A stretch of 64,000 nt of DNA, taken from positions 62,001 to 126,000 of the forward strand of contig CAKUUD010000001.1 of NCBI GenBank assembly GCA_934692675.1, given 5' to 3'. The stretch comes from an uncultured Eubacteriales bacterium (lineage in GTDB: Bacteria > Bacillota > Clostridia > Oscillospirales > Acutalibacteraceae). The translations under genes and the position numbers were made by a program. The notes under the pieces were generated by a model, which ran no database searches, had not been told where the DNA came from, and saw only the letters and a program-made list of their open reading frames with translations. Positions 8,358-16,232 of this stretch are shown here, piece after piece (within the stretch, counting starts at the first letter, position 1; every line of letters begins with the position of its first letter).

Positions 8358-10109
8358 ATGATTTTTAAAAATGAATATCGCACAGAATATTGTGGATTTG
8401 TAACAGAAAAATATGTAGGCGAAAAAATAAGCGTGGCTGGCTGGGTTGAAAATATACGTGACCATGGTGGAATAACTTTTATAGACCTTAGGGATCATTA
8501 CGGAAATGTCCAAATCGTAATGAATGATGATTCTATGCTTAAAAACATCTCAAAAGAAAGCGTTATATCGGTATATGGAGAGGTACTTAAAAGAACTCCT
8601 GAAAATATTAACCTTAAGCTGAAAACAGGAATGATTGAAGTAAAATGCGAAAAAGTTACTGTTTTAAGCAAATTGCGCGAACTTTTGCCGTTCGAAATTA
8701 CGAGTTCTACCGACACAAAAGAAGAACTCAGACTGAAATACCGCTTTCTGGATTTAAGAAATAAAGACGTTCATAATAGAATTCAGCTTCGCTCAGAAAT
8801 ACTTCACTTTTTAAGAAATAAAATGCACGAACTCGGATTTACCGAAATTCAAACTCCTATTCTTTCAGCATCTTCTCCGGAAGGCGCAAGAGATTATTTG
8901 ATTCCAAGCAGAAAGCATCAAGGAAAATTCTATGCTCTTCCTCAGGCACCACAAATTTTTAAACAGCTCCTTATGGTGTCCGGATTCGATAAATACTTTC
9001 AAATAGCCCCATGCTTCCGTGATGAAGATTCCAGAGCTGACCGTTCTCCAGGAGAATTTTATCAGCTTGACTACGAATTATCATTCGCTACTCAAGAAGA
9101 TGTTTTCAAAGTGACCGAAGATGTAATATATGATACGTTTACTAAATTTTCAGATAAAAAAGTTTCTGCTAAACCTTTTAAAAGAATCTCTTATGCTGAA
9201 TCTATGTTAACTTATGGAAGTGACAAGCCGGATCTTCGTAACCCTCTGAAGATAATAGATGTAAGTGATATTTTTGAAGGTTCAGGATTTTCTGCATTTG
9301 AAGGCAAAACAGTCCGTTCGATAACTGTTCCGGATTGTGCATCTCAGCCGCGCAAATTTTTCGATAAAATGAACGACTATGCATTAGAAATAGGCATGAA
9401 GGGTCTTGGATATATCAAAGTTACCCCCGAAGGAGAGTATAACGGACCTATAAATAAATTTATTCCTGATGGTAAAAGAGAAGAGCTCGTAAAAAGAGCT
9501 AATTTGGTTCCGGGAAGCGTTATATATTTCATAGCTGACAGCAAAAAAAGCGCTCCTAAATTTGCCGGTCAAATAAGAACAGAGTTGGCTAAGAGATTGG
9601 ATCTCATAGACAATGATAGGTTTGAATTTTGCTTCATAGTGGATTTCCCTATGTACGAGGAAGACGAAGAAACTGGAAAAATAATTTTTACTCACAATCC
9701 ATTTTCTATGCCTCAAGGCGGACTTGATGCACTTAATAACAAGAATCCTCTTGATGTTTTGGCTTACCAATATGACTTGGTTTGCAACGGAATAGAGCTT
9801 TCTTCCGGCGCAGTTAGAAATCATGACCCTGAAATTATGGTTAAAGCATTTGAAATTGCAGGATATTCCGAAGATGTTATCAAAGAAAAATTCGGTGCTC
9901 TTTATAATGCATTTAAATTCGGTGCTCCTCCTCACGCAGGAATGGCTCCGGGTGTAGATAGAATGATTATGCTTTTAACAGACGAAGAAAATATTCGTGA
10001 AATAATAGCATTCCCGATGAACAGTAATGCCCAAGATGTCATGCTTGGCTCTCCGAATGAAGTTTCTGAACAGCAATTAAGAGAAGTTCATATCAAAATC
10101 AGAAGCTAA
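8358..10109 (+). CDS. aspS: Aspartyl-tRNA synthetase, probably non-discriminating (Asp/Asn)
   Basis: This bacterial-type AspRS of 583 aa charges tRNA-Asp. An N-terminal OB fold binds the anticodon; the class II core shows motif 2 (FRDEDSRADRSPGEFYQLD) and motif 3 (GMAPGVDRMIMLL), and the GAD insertion lies between. At the anticodon-reading loop the sequence is WVENIRDHGG, with His36 where tRNA-Asp-specific enzymes usually have Leu. In this family His there goes with enzymes that also charge tRNA-Asn. The gene is followed directly by gatC-gatA-gatB, whose product amidates Asp-tRNA-Asn, so indirect asparagine-tRNA synthesis is likely. The ribosome site is AGAAAGGA. The relaxed specificity is inference from the residue and the context. 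Confidence 0.96.
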   Translation: MIFKNEYRTEYCGFVTEKYVGEKISVAGWVENIRDHGGITFIDLRDHYGNVQIVMNDDSMLKNISKESVISVYGEVLKRTPENINLKLKTGMIEVKCEKVTVLSKLRELLPFEITSSTDTKEELRLKYRFLDLRNKDVHNRIQLRSEILHFLRNKMHELGFTEIQTPILSASSPEGARDYLIPSRKHQGKFYALPQAPQIFKQLLMVSGFDKYFQIAPCFRDEDSRADRSPGEFYQLDYELSFATQEDVFKVTEDVIYDTFTKFSDKKVSAKPFKRISYAESMLTYGSDKPDLRNPLKIIDVSDIFEGSGFSAFEGKTVRSITVPDCASQPRKFFDKMNDYALEIGMKGLGYIKVTPEGEYNGPINKFIPDGKREELVKRANLVPGSVIYFIADSKKSAPKFAGQIRTELAKRLDLIDNDRFEFCFIVDFPMYEEDEETGKIIFTHNPFSMPQGGLDALNNKNPLDVLAYQYDLVCNGIELSSGAVRNHDPEIMVKAFEIAGYSEDVIKEKFGALYNAFKFGAPPHAGMAPGVDRMIMLLTDEENIREIIAFPMNSNAQDVMLGSPNEVSEQQLREVHIKIRS

Positions 10110-10145
10110 AATTGTTAAAAATACTTACATTTAAGGAGTGAAATT

Positions 10146-10424
10146 ATGATTAGCAGAGAAGAAATGATGAATTTAGCTAATCTTTCCAAACTTTATCTAA
10201 GTGAATCTGAAATTGAAGATGCCATGAAAGAAATGGATGGTATGATAGATTTTGCAAATCAGATAAATGAAATGAATCTTGATGCAAATGAAATTCCGAA
10301 CATAACAGGACTCACAAATTCCTTGCGCGAAGATGAAATTAAAGAATCTTATCCGCAAAGTGAGATTCTAAAGAACGTTGACGGAGGAAAAGACGGTTTC
10401 TTTTATGTTAAAAAGTTTAACTAA
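10146..10424 (+). CDS. gatC: Asp/Glu-tRNA amidotransferase subunit C
   Basis: This 92-residue protein has the GatC pattern: an N-terminal helix MISREEMMNLANLSKLYLSESE, a central VDFA-like MIDFANQINEMNL, and a C-terminal extended part with LREDEIKES. GatC wraps around GatA and GatB and stabilises the complex. It follows aspS by 36 bases with an AAGGAG ribosome site and precedes gatA by 26 bases, so it belongs to the aspS-gatCAB operon. The length is usual for the family. Confidence 0.94.
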   Translation: MISREEMMNLANLSKLYLSESEIEDAMKEMDGMIDFANQINEMNLDANEIPNITGLTNSLREDEIKESYPQSEILKNVDGGKDGFFYVKKFN

Positions 10425-10450
10425 TAACAGCTAAGGAGGATTTGAATCTG

Positions 10451-11920
10451 ATGGCAAATGCTAAAAGAGGAATTATAAAAAAAGTTCATGAGATGCTTTC
10501 TGACAAGAAAATATCATGCACAGAACTTACCGAAAAATATCTTGACGAAATAAAAAAGAGTGACCTTAACGCTTATGTTACGATATCCGAAGAATATGCG
10601 TTAAATACAGCCAAAAATATAGATAACAAACTAGAGTCCGGAGAAAATATATCGCTTTTGGAAGGTCTTCCGATGGCGCTCAAAGATAATATGTCCACGA
10701 ACGGAATTGAAACTACATGCTGTTCTAAAATTTTAGAGGGATATAAACCGATTTTTGATGCGACAGTTTGGGAAAAATTAAAAAGCAAAGGGGCGGTTCT
10801 CCTCGGAAAAGCAAATATGGATGAATTCGCTATGGGTTCTTCATGTGAAAATTCTTGCAAAGGAGGAGCCAAAAATCCTCACAACATCAATCACGTTGCC
10901 GGTGGAAGTTCGGGCGGTTCAGCTTCGGCAGTTGCCGGAAATATTGCGTGCTATGCTTTGGGCTCCGATACAGGCGGCTCTATAAGACAACCCGCAAGCT
11001 TTTGCGGAATAGTTGGATTAAAACCTACCTATGGTTCTGTTTCACGCTATGGTATAGTTGCTTATGCATCGGGATTTGACCAAGTGGGTCCGATTGCTCA
11101 AACTGCCGAAGATGCAGCTATTGTATTCGATGCTATTTCTGGGTACGATTCCAAAGATTCAACTTCAAATCCTAATGTGAAATTCGATACGTATTCTCAT
11201 ATAAACGACGATATAAAGGGATTAAAAATAGGAATACCGAAAGAATATTACGATGGAGTCGATAACGAAATTAAAGCTTCCATCGAAAAAGCCATGAAAG
11301 TTTACGAATCTATGGGTGCGGTTGTCGAGTATTTTGATTTCCCTGAAGTAAAGTACTCTTTGCCGGTTTATTATATACTTGCGTGCGCTGAGGCGACTTC
11401 TAATTTAGCTAGGTTCGACGGCGTAAGATATGGATATAAAGCCAAGCACTATCAAGATATAAATGAAATGATTTGCAAAACTCGTAGCGAAGGCTTTGGC
11501 AAAGAAGTTAAAAGAAGAATCCTTCTTGGAAACTATGTATTGAGCTCGGGGTACTACGACGCCTACTACAAAAAGGCTCAAAATTTAAGAGCTGTTATAA
11601 CCAAGGCTTTTAATAAAGCTTTTGAAAAGTATGATGTTCTTTTAACTCCTACTTCTCCTGTTACGGCCTTTGAATGTAATAAAAAATTCAGCAATCCTCA
11701 AGAAATATATCTTGCCGACATTTGCACAGTTCCTGTAAACACAGTGGGGATTCCTGGAATTTCGGTTCCTTGCGGATTTGACTCAAATGGATTGCCTATC
11801 GGAATGCAAATCCTAGGTGCTAAATTTAGTGAGTCCAAAATTTTAAACGTTGCTCATAAATACGAGATTTTTACAAACTACGAAAACAATAAATGCGTAG
11901 AAATGGGGGTAAGATTATGA
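10451..11920 (+). CDS. gatA: Asp/Glu-tRNA amidotransferase subunit A
   Basis: GatA is the amidase subunit that releases ammonia from glutamine for transfer to Asp-tRNA-Asn or Glu-tRNA-Gln. The amidase-signature triad is visible: K78 (ALKDN), cis-Ser153 in the GGSSGGSASA loop and nucleophile Ser177 in GSDTGGSIRQPA. The length is 489 aa, as expected. A longer frame starts at a TTG (10442), but AGGAGGA ends at 10440, leaving only one base; the ATG at 10451 is 10 bases away and is chosen. The stop overlaps the gatB start (ATGA), which implies translational coupling. Confidence 0.97.
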   Translation: MANAKRGIIKKVHEMLSDKKISCTELTEKYLDEIKKSDLNAYVTISEEYALNTAKNIDNKLESGENISLLEGLPMALKDNMSTNGIETTCCSKILEGYKPIFDATVWEKLKSKGAVLLGKANMDEFAMGSSCENSCKGGAKNPHNINHVAGGSSGGSASAVAGNIACYALGSDTGGSIRQPASFCGIVGLKPTYGSVSRYGIVAYASGFDQVGPIAQTAEDAAIVFDAISGYDSKDSTSNPNVKFDTYSHINDDIKGLKIGIPKEYYDGVDNEIKASIEKAMKVYESMGAVVEYFDFPEVKYSLPVYYILACAEATSNLARFDGVRYGYKAKHYQDINEMICKTRSEGFGKEVKRRILLGNYVLSSGYYDAYYKKAQNLRAVITKAFNKAFEKYDVLLTPTSPVTAFECNKKFSNPQEIYLADICTVPVNTVGIPGISVPCGFDSNGLPIGMQILGAKFSESKILNVAHKYEIFTNYENNKCVEMGVRL

Positions 11921-13338
11921 GTTATGATTTAGTTGTAGGTCTGGAAACTCATGTTGAGCTCTTGACAAAAACCAAAATATTTTGCGGATGCAAGAATGCT
12001 TTCGGTTCCGAACCCAACACAAACTGCTGCCCTGTATGCATAGGATTGCCCGGGACACTTCCTAAGCTTAACCGCGAAGTTGTAAATTTTGCAATAAAAG
12101 CCGGCTTGGCGCTTAATTGTGAAATAAATCTTGATTCAAAAATGGATAGAAAAAATTACGTGTATCCCGATCTTTCCAAGGCATATCAAATTTCGCAATT
12201 TTATTCCCCGATATGCAGAAACGGATACGTAGAACTTGCGAGCGGAAAGAAAATAAGAATTCATCAAATCCACATGGAAGAAGACGCAGGTAAGCTCGTT
12301 CACAAAGGCGGAGATGTTTATGTTGACTATAATCGCGGCGGCGTACCGCTCCTCGAAATCGTTTCTGAACCTGATATAAGTTCTTCAGAAGAAGCGCGTG
12401 AATATGTTGAAAAGCTTCAGATGATAATGCGCTACATCGGCGTTTCAGATTGCAAAATGCAAGAAGGCTCAATGCGCTGCGATGTCAATGTTTCCGTCAA
12501 GCCGACGGGTTCGCAAAAATTTGGAACCCGTACAGAAATAAAAAATATGAACTCGATTACGTTTATGACAAAGGCCATTGAATATGAACGCAGTAGGCAT
12601 ATCGATTTGATAGAAAGCGGCAAAAAAGTAATTCAGCAGACGCTTAGATATGTCGAAGAAACAAATTCCACCGAAAGCATGAGAAGCAAGGAAGATGCGC
12701 AAGATTATCGTTACTTCAGAGACCCTGATTTGCTCGATATTTGTTTAGATTCTGAGTATATCGAAAACATAAAAAAATCTTTGCCCGAGCTTCCCACTCA
12801 AAGACTCAAAAGATATATTAGTAGCCTGGGAATGTCCGAAAAAGACGCGGCTTTGATTGTAAAGTATAAAAATGTTTCCGACTTTTTTGAAAAAGCTTCA
12901 GAAGGCTTATCGAATCCCAAAACTATTTCCAATTTTATAATAGGCCAAATTTTCAGAAATATTGAAACTGAGTCCGAAAGGGAAAAATTTGAAATTTTAA
13001 CCACTCCTGCTCAGCTTAATGAACTTGCAAAATTGATTGAAAGCGGAAAACTTAATATGAATTTGGCAAAAAAAGCGCTTTCTAAAATGCTTGAAACAGG
13101 AAAAGATGTAAAAGAATTTGTTTCTGAAAGCGACATGAAAGGCCTCACTGAGCAAGAAATTACAAATCTTTGTGAGCAATCGATAGAAGCTAACGAAGGC
13201 GCGGTTAAGGATTACATCGCAGGAAAAGAAAAAGCTTTAAAAGCTTTGCTTGGCTATGTAATGAAGCAAACCCGCGGAAAAGGAAATGCTCAAGATATCG
13301 AAAAAAAATTAATAGAAATAATTAATTCAAAAAAATAA
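11917..13338 (+). CDS. gatB: Asp/Glu-tRNA amidotransferase subunit B
   Basis: GatB binds the misacylated tRNA and carries the kinase and transamidase centre. The family signature is present: VVGLETHVEL, the zinc-binding CGCKNAFG...CCPVC cluster (about residues 30-52), LPGTLPKLN, then HMEEDAGKLVH and VDYNRGGVPLLEIVSEPD. The C-terminal YqeY-like tail (about 330-473) recognises the tRNA elbow. The start is the ATG at 11917, which overlaps gatA by 4 bases, with GGGGG upstream; the longer frame from 11893 lies inside gatA. The length, 473 aa, is typical. It is the last gene of the operon. Confidence 0.97.
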   Translation: MSYDLVVGLETHVELLTKTKIFCGCKNAFGSEPNTNCCPVCIGLPGTLPKLNREVVNFAIKAGLALNCEINLDSKMDRKNYVYPDLSKAYQISQFYSPICRNGYVELASGKKIRIHQIHMEEDAGKLVHKGGDVYVDYNRGGVPLLEIVSEPDISSSEEAREYVEKLQMIMRYIGVSDCKMQEGSMRCDVNVSVKPTGSQKFGTRTEIKNMNSITFMTKAIEYERSRHIDLIESGKKVIQQTLRYVEETNSTESMRSKEDAQDYRYFRDPDLLDICLDSEYIENIKKSLPELPTQRLKRYISSLGMSEKDAALIVKYKNVSDFFEKASEGLSNPKTISNFIIGQIFRNIETESEREKFEILTTPAQLNELAKLIESGKLNMNLAKKALSKMLETGKDVKEFVSESDMKGLTEQEITNLCEQSIEANEGAVKDYIAGKEKALKALLGYVMKQTRGKGNAQDIEKKLIEIINSKK

Positions 13339-13350
13339 TTTTACTGATTA

Positions 13351-13380
13351 AAACAGCTGTGTGAACGCGCATGGCTGTTT
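13351..13380 (+). terminator. Terminator of the aspS-gatCAB operon
   Basis: AAACAGC and GCTGTTT pair, with an inner TGTG/CGCA stem around an AACG loop, followed by ATTATTTTATTTTT, 12 bases after the gatB stop. Confidence 0.75.
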
Positions 13381-13414
13381 ATTATTTTATTTTTGTAATT
13401 TTATACAAAAACCA

Positions 13415-13443
13415 TTGACATTATATATACATATATGTATAAT
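13415..13443 (+). promoter_or_regulatory. Consensus sigma-A promoter with palindromic spacer
   Basis: A perfect -35 TTGACA (13415-13420) and a perfect -10 TATAAT (13438-13443) are exactly 17 bases apart. The spacer and -10 are overlaid by a perfect 16-bp palindrome, TATACATATATGTATA (13426-13441), an obvious candidate operator. A promoter this strong is expected to need repression. Confidence 0.85.
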
Positions 13444-13447
13444 GTCT

Positions 13448-13465
13448 ACAGAAATGCATTTCTGT
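13448..13465. promoter_or_regulatory. Palindrome ACAGAAATGCATTTCTGT, copy 1
   Basis: A perfect 18-bp inverted repeat lies at the expected transcription start, 5-22 bases after the -10 box and 31 bases before the start codon of the first leader-peptide gene. A near-identical copy stands at 13816-13833 before the second gene. It could be an operator or a 5' mRNA hairpin. Confidence 0.65.
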
Positions 13466-13496
13466 GAATTTAATTTAAGTATAGGGGGAAATAAAA

Positions 13497-13787
13497 ATGG
13501 AAGAAATTATGGAAAAATTAAATAAAGACGAAGAGAAAAAAGTTTCCGGTGGGGTTGAATCAAACAGAGAAGGTGGAACTTTTAAAAGAGCAAACGGAGA
13601 AAAATACGAAGTTATCTGTGATATTTGCCGTAAACCCATCTTGGGGAAAGCGGGCATTTTAACTGATGGCAAAGGAAACGACTATTGTTTAGACTGTGCT
13701 AGCAAAAAGCAAACCATATTGAAGGGACTGGGTATGACTGAAACATTTGGAAGAAAAGACGTGGAATACAATCTGGATTCTAAATAA
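13497..13787 (+). CDS. Double-glycine-leader CxxC/CxxC small protein, paralog 1 (96 aa)
   Basis: Residues 1-19 end in KKVSGG and match the double-glycine leader type used by class II bacteriocins and related exported peptides (acidic, LN..EE..KVSGG). The core of 77 residues carries two CxxC pairs (C41/C44 as ICDICRK, C64/C67 as YCLDC), a zinc-ribbon-like arrangement. It is over half identical to the fourth protein of the array (ICDxCRK...GNDYCxDCAxKKQxILK). Four such genes stand in tandem, each with its own ribosome site (here GGGGGA, 8 bases from ATG) and each with a leader of exactly 19 residues. No C39 peptidase/ABC exporter or modification enzyme is in the window. Function unknown; it could be an exported peptide, a signal or a bacteriocin-like product. 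Confidence 0.8.
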   Translation: MEEIMEKLNKDEEKKVSGGVESNREGGTFKRANGEKYEVICDICRKPILGKAGILTDGKGNDYCLDCASKKQTILKGLGMTETFGRKDVEYNLDSK

Positions 13788-13815
13788 CTTAAAATTTAAA
13801 AAATTAATAATACAT

Positions 13816-13833
13816 ACAGAAGTGCATTTCTGT
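13816..13833. promoter_or_regulatory. Palindrome ACAGAAGTGCATTTCTGT, copy 2
   Basis: The second copy of the 18-bp inverted repeat (one base differs from copy 1) lies 36 bases before the second leader-peptide gene. Its repetition at the same relative place suggests a regulator site or a shared mRNA hairpin controlling paralogs 1 and 2. Paralogs 3 and 4 lack it. Confidence 0.6.
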
Positions 13834-13868
13834 TCACATATAACTACAAAGCGTAAGGAGGAATGAAA

Positions 13869-14189
13869 ATGAGCGAGCAAAAAGAAAAAATAAGCAATGA
13901 AGATGAAGAGAAAGTTTCCGGCGGCTATTATAGCAACGGAAGTTGGAATCCTAATTATTACAATAAGCCAACACCGATAGAAGTAAAAGGACATTCCGGA
14001 AAGAGAGAAGCAATTTCAACGGTTAAAGTATGGCAATGTGATGTTTGTGGTGCTATCAATTCGACAGTTAAGCCTACTATAGTATCTGATCCTACTGCTA
14101 CCGACTTACATATATGTCAGCAATGTGAATCCGAAGGACGCCATAAAGAACTGGAAAGAAAATATGGGAAAGTAGATTTTGTAAATTGA
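13869..14189 (+). CDS. Double-glycine-leader CxxC/CxxC small protein, paralog 2 (106 aa)
   Basis: The leader MSEQKEKISNEDEEKVSGG is exactly 19 residues. The core begins with a Tyr/Asn/Gly/Ser-rich segment (YYSNGSWNPNYYNKP) and then has QCDVC and ICQQC, two CxxC pairs as in its neighbours. An ATG six bases earlier (13863) touches the AGGAGGA site; the ATG at 13869 has proper spacing and gives a leader of the same length as the other three, so it is chosen. Apart from leader and Cys pairs, the core differs greatly from paralogs 1 and 4, which fits a conserved export tag with a diversifying cargo. Role unknown. Confidence 0.8.
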   Translation: MSEQKEKISNEDEEKVSGGYYSNGSWNPNYYNKPTPIEVKGHSGKREAISTVKVWQCDVCGAINSTVKPTIVSDPTATDLHICQQCESEGRHKELERKYGKVDFVN

Positions 14190-14213
14190 TAAAAATTTAA
14201 AGGAGGAATAAAA

Positions 14214-14471
14214 ATGGAAGAACAAAAAGAAAAATTAAATGAAGTCGAAGAAAAAGAAATTTCAGGCGGCAAGACCGTAGAGGTTTCTACACTTGTTAAG
14301 GTTCCATTTTGCAGTGTTTGTAACTGCGTATCCACGCCCAATAATCCTATTACTCACTACGGGTATAAGACACACCCGGGATCTTCAGTGATATATAAAG
14401 ATAAGAAATATCTTTGTGATAAATGTTACGAAGAGTCAAAAAACAGGAGCTCGTTGACCGGATGCAGATAA
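14214..14471 (+). CDS. Double-glycine-leader CxxC/CxxC small protein, paralog 3 (85 aa)
   Basis: A 19-residue leader (MEEQKEKLNEVEEKEISGG) precedes a 66-residue core with FCSVCNC and LCDKC, so again two CxxC pairs plus one extra cysteine and one near the C-terminus. The ribosome site AAAGGAGGA lies 5 bases from ATG. The core resembles the others only around the Cys pairs. The gap to the next gene is 17 bases, so all four are probably one transcript from the promoter at 13415. Zinc binding and export are inference. Confidence 0.78.
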   Translation: MEEQKEKLNEVEEKEISGGKTVEVSTLVKVPFCSVCNCVSTPNNPITHYGYKTHPGSSVIYKDKKYLCDKCYEESKNRSSLTGCR

Positions 14472-14488
14472 TGACAGGAGGGATAAAC

Positions 14489-14785
14489 ATGAAAATACTT
14501 AAAGAAAAGCTAAGTAGTAAGGAAGAAAAAATGGTTTCCGGCGGTTCAGAGGCTTCTTATGCATCTGGCGAAGGAACTTTTCAAAAAAATAACGGAAAGC
14601 ACTTTGAAATTATATGCGATGCATGCCGCAAGGTTATTCCCGGAAAATCTGGGGTTTTATATGATAGTCAAGGGAATGATTACTGTGTGGATTGTGCGAT
14701 GAAGAAGCAGGCTATATTAAAAGAATCTGGCATAAACGAAAGATATAGGTTTGATAATCTTGATTATGCAAAAGATTCAAAATAA
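14489..14785 (+). CDS. Double-glycine-leader CxxC/CxxC small protein, paralog 4 (98 aa)
   Basis: The leader MKILKEKLSSKEEKMVSGG is 19 residues; the core has ICDACRK (C43/C46) and YCVDC (C66/C69). It is a close paralog of the first protein, sharing the whole segment from the first Cys pair to KKQ.ILK, so a duplication bracketed paralogs 2 and 3. A frame open from 14423 overlaps paralog 3; the ATG at 14489 follows ACAGGAGGG by a proper distance and is used. The transcript ends at the hairpin just downstream. Confidence 0.8.
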   Translation: MKILKEKLSSKEEKMVSGGSEASYASGEGTFQKNNGKHFEIICDACRKVIPGKSGVLYDSQGNDYCVDCAMKKQAILKESGINERYRFDNLDYAKDSK

Positions 14786-14791
14786 AAAATT

Positions 14792-14833
14792 AACCATCCA
14801 ATATGATGTGTATGTCGCGTCAAAAGGGTGGTT
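14792..14833 (+). terminator. Terminator of the leader-peptide array
   Basis: AACCATCC and GGGTGGTT pair (one G-U) across a 26-base loop, followed by TTTTATTTTT. Confidence 0.7.
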
Positions 14834-14901
14834 TTTTATTTTTATTTGGCTCACTGATATTAAAAAGCGAGCTAAATTTACAAATTACCTTATTTTATAT
14901 G

Positions 14902-14930
14902 TTGCATAATTTTTAAAATTAGTATATAAT
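14902..14930 (+). promoter_or_regulatory. efp promoter
   Basis: TTGCAT (14902-14907) and a perfect TATAAT (14925-14930) are separated by 17 bases, 85 bases before the efp start. Confidence 0.75.
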
Positions 14931-15015
14931 CGGAATGGTTTGTAATAAACTTATTATGAACTATTCAATTTATAGATTATTTTATATCCTTATTTTTTAT
15001 TAGGAGGAAAATTAT

Positions 15016-15573
15016 ATGCTTTCAGCAGGAGATTTTAGAAATGGCTCTACATTTGAGCTCGATGGTAATGTAGTATCAATAGTGGAATTCCAACATGTTA
15101 AACCGGGAAAGGGTGCAGCTTTCGTAAGAGCAAAGATTAAAAACGTTATGAGCGGAGCTGTAACTGAGCGTACTTTTAACCCCAGCGATAAATATCAAGA
15201 AGCATTTATTGAAAGAAGAGAAATGCAATATCTGTACAATGACGGAGATTTATACTATTTTATGGATAACGAAACATTTGAACAGATACCTATAAATTCC
15301 TCGGTTTTAGGCGACAATTTTAAATTTGTGAAAGAAAATATGGTGTGCAAAGTTCTTTCATATAAAGGAAGCGTTTTTGGTGTGGAACCGCCGCTTTTCG
15401 TTGAGCTTTTGGTTACTCAAACAGACGCAGGATTCAAGGGAGATACAGCTACAAATGCTACAAAACCTGCCACACTTGAAACCGGTGCTGAAATAAAAGT
15501 TCCTTTGTTTATAGAAGAAGGAGAAAAAATAAGAATTGACACAAGAACAGGCGAATATCTCGAACGCGCCTAA
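15016..15573 (+). CDS. efp: Elongation factor P
   Basis: EF-P binds between the P and E sites of the ribosome and helps form bonds at proline runs. The three-domain 185-aa protein has the usual length. The KOW-like N domain carries the tip loop KPGKGAAF with Lys32 at the position modified in many bacteria. Domain II has ERTFNPSDKYQEAFIERREMQYLYND, and domain III ends with the signature GEKIRIDTRTGEYLERA. Ribosome site AGGAGG. It is followed by the CD1247-type zinc protein, an arrangement known in Clostridia. Which modification Lys32 carries cannot be told from this window. Confidence 0.97.
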   Translation: MLSAGDFRNGSTFELDGNVVSIVEFQHVKPGKGAAFVRAKIKNVMSGAVTERTFNPSDKYQEAFIERREMQYLYNDGDLYYFMDNETFEQIPINSSVLGDNFKFVKENMVCKVLSYKGSVFGVEPPLFVELLVTQTDAGFKGDTATNATKPATLETGAEIKVPLFIEEGEKIRIDTRTGEYLERA

Positions 15574-15614
15574 ACGATAATATAATTAAAATTATTTACT
15601 AGGAGGAAATTATA

Positions 15615-16109
15615 ATGACAATTAAAGAAAGAGCAGCTTACATCAAAGGTTTGCTTGAAGGTCTGGATTTAGACGACGACAAAAAAGAAACCAAAGTTTT
15701 AAAAGCAATGGCAGAGTGGATGGAAGAAATTTCTGAATCTGTTGAAGGAATAGACGAAGACGTTGATAATATTTGCGACGAACTCGAAGTTTTGGATGAA
15801 GATTTAGAATATCTTGAAGATGAAGTTTATAAATGCCCTGAATGTGATGAAGAATGCGATTGCGGATGTCACGAAGGCGAAGACTGCGACTGCGACGACG
15901 AAGATTATTATGAAGTTGAATGCCCAACATGCGGACAAAAAACTTGCTTTTCCGAAGATACTCTTTTAGATAGCGAAATGAATTGTCCAAATTGCGGAGA
16001 ATTATTGGAATTCGGATTTGAAGAATGCGATTGCGGATGCGATTGTGACGATGACTGTGATTGCGACGAAAATTGTGAATGCGGATGCGACTGTCATAGC
16101 GACAAATAA
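15615..16109 (+). CDS. CD1247-type acidic, Cys-rich zinc-ribbon protein
   Basis: The first 75 residues form acidic helices (MTIKERAAYIKGLLEGLDL...), the CD1247 N-terminal domain of clostridial proteins coded next to efp. Then come zinc-ribbon pairs (KCPECDEECDCGC; ECPTCGQKTC; NCPNCGELLEF) and a Cys/Asp-rich tail (CDCGCDCDDDCDC...CGCDC) that looks metal-binding. Of 164 residues more than 25 are Cys and about 50 are acidic. It lies 41 bases after efp with its own AGGAGG. No enzymatic motif is visible. The link with EF-P is by position only. Confidence 0.85.
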   Translation: MTIKERAAYIKGLLEGLDLDDDKKETKVLKAMAEWMEEISESVEGIDEDVDNICDELEVLDEDLEYLEDEVYKCPECDEECDCGCHEGEDCDCDDEDYYEVECPTCGQKTCFSEDTLLDSEMNCPNCGELLEFGFEECDCGCDCDDDCDCDENCECGCDCHSDK

Positions 16110-16159
16110 AAATAATATTTAATTTTACTAATTATTATTGTAATATTTCATTAAATTTG

Positions 16160-16187
16160 TGCGCAACTTTCATTTTTGAGTTGCGCA
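16160..16187 (+). terminator. Hairpin between the zinc-ribbon gene and the ABC transporter operon
   Basis: A perfect 9-bp stem (TGCGCAACT / AGTTGCGCA, 10-base loop) is followed by AATTGTTTGT. It is probably the efp-operon terminator, though the T tract is weak; it might also act as a leader structure for the transporter genes. Confidence 0.45.
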
Positions 16188-16232
16188 AATTGTTTGTATA
16201 GTGTAAAGTATATTCTAGAAAGGATGTTTGTA

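Noticed and set aside
9384..9935. 183-codon minus-strand frame inside aspS
   Set aside because: Antisense to conserved AspRS motifs; no start signal or family.
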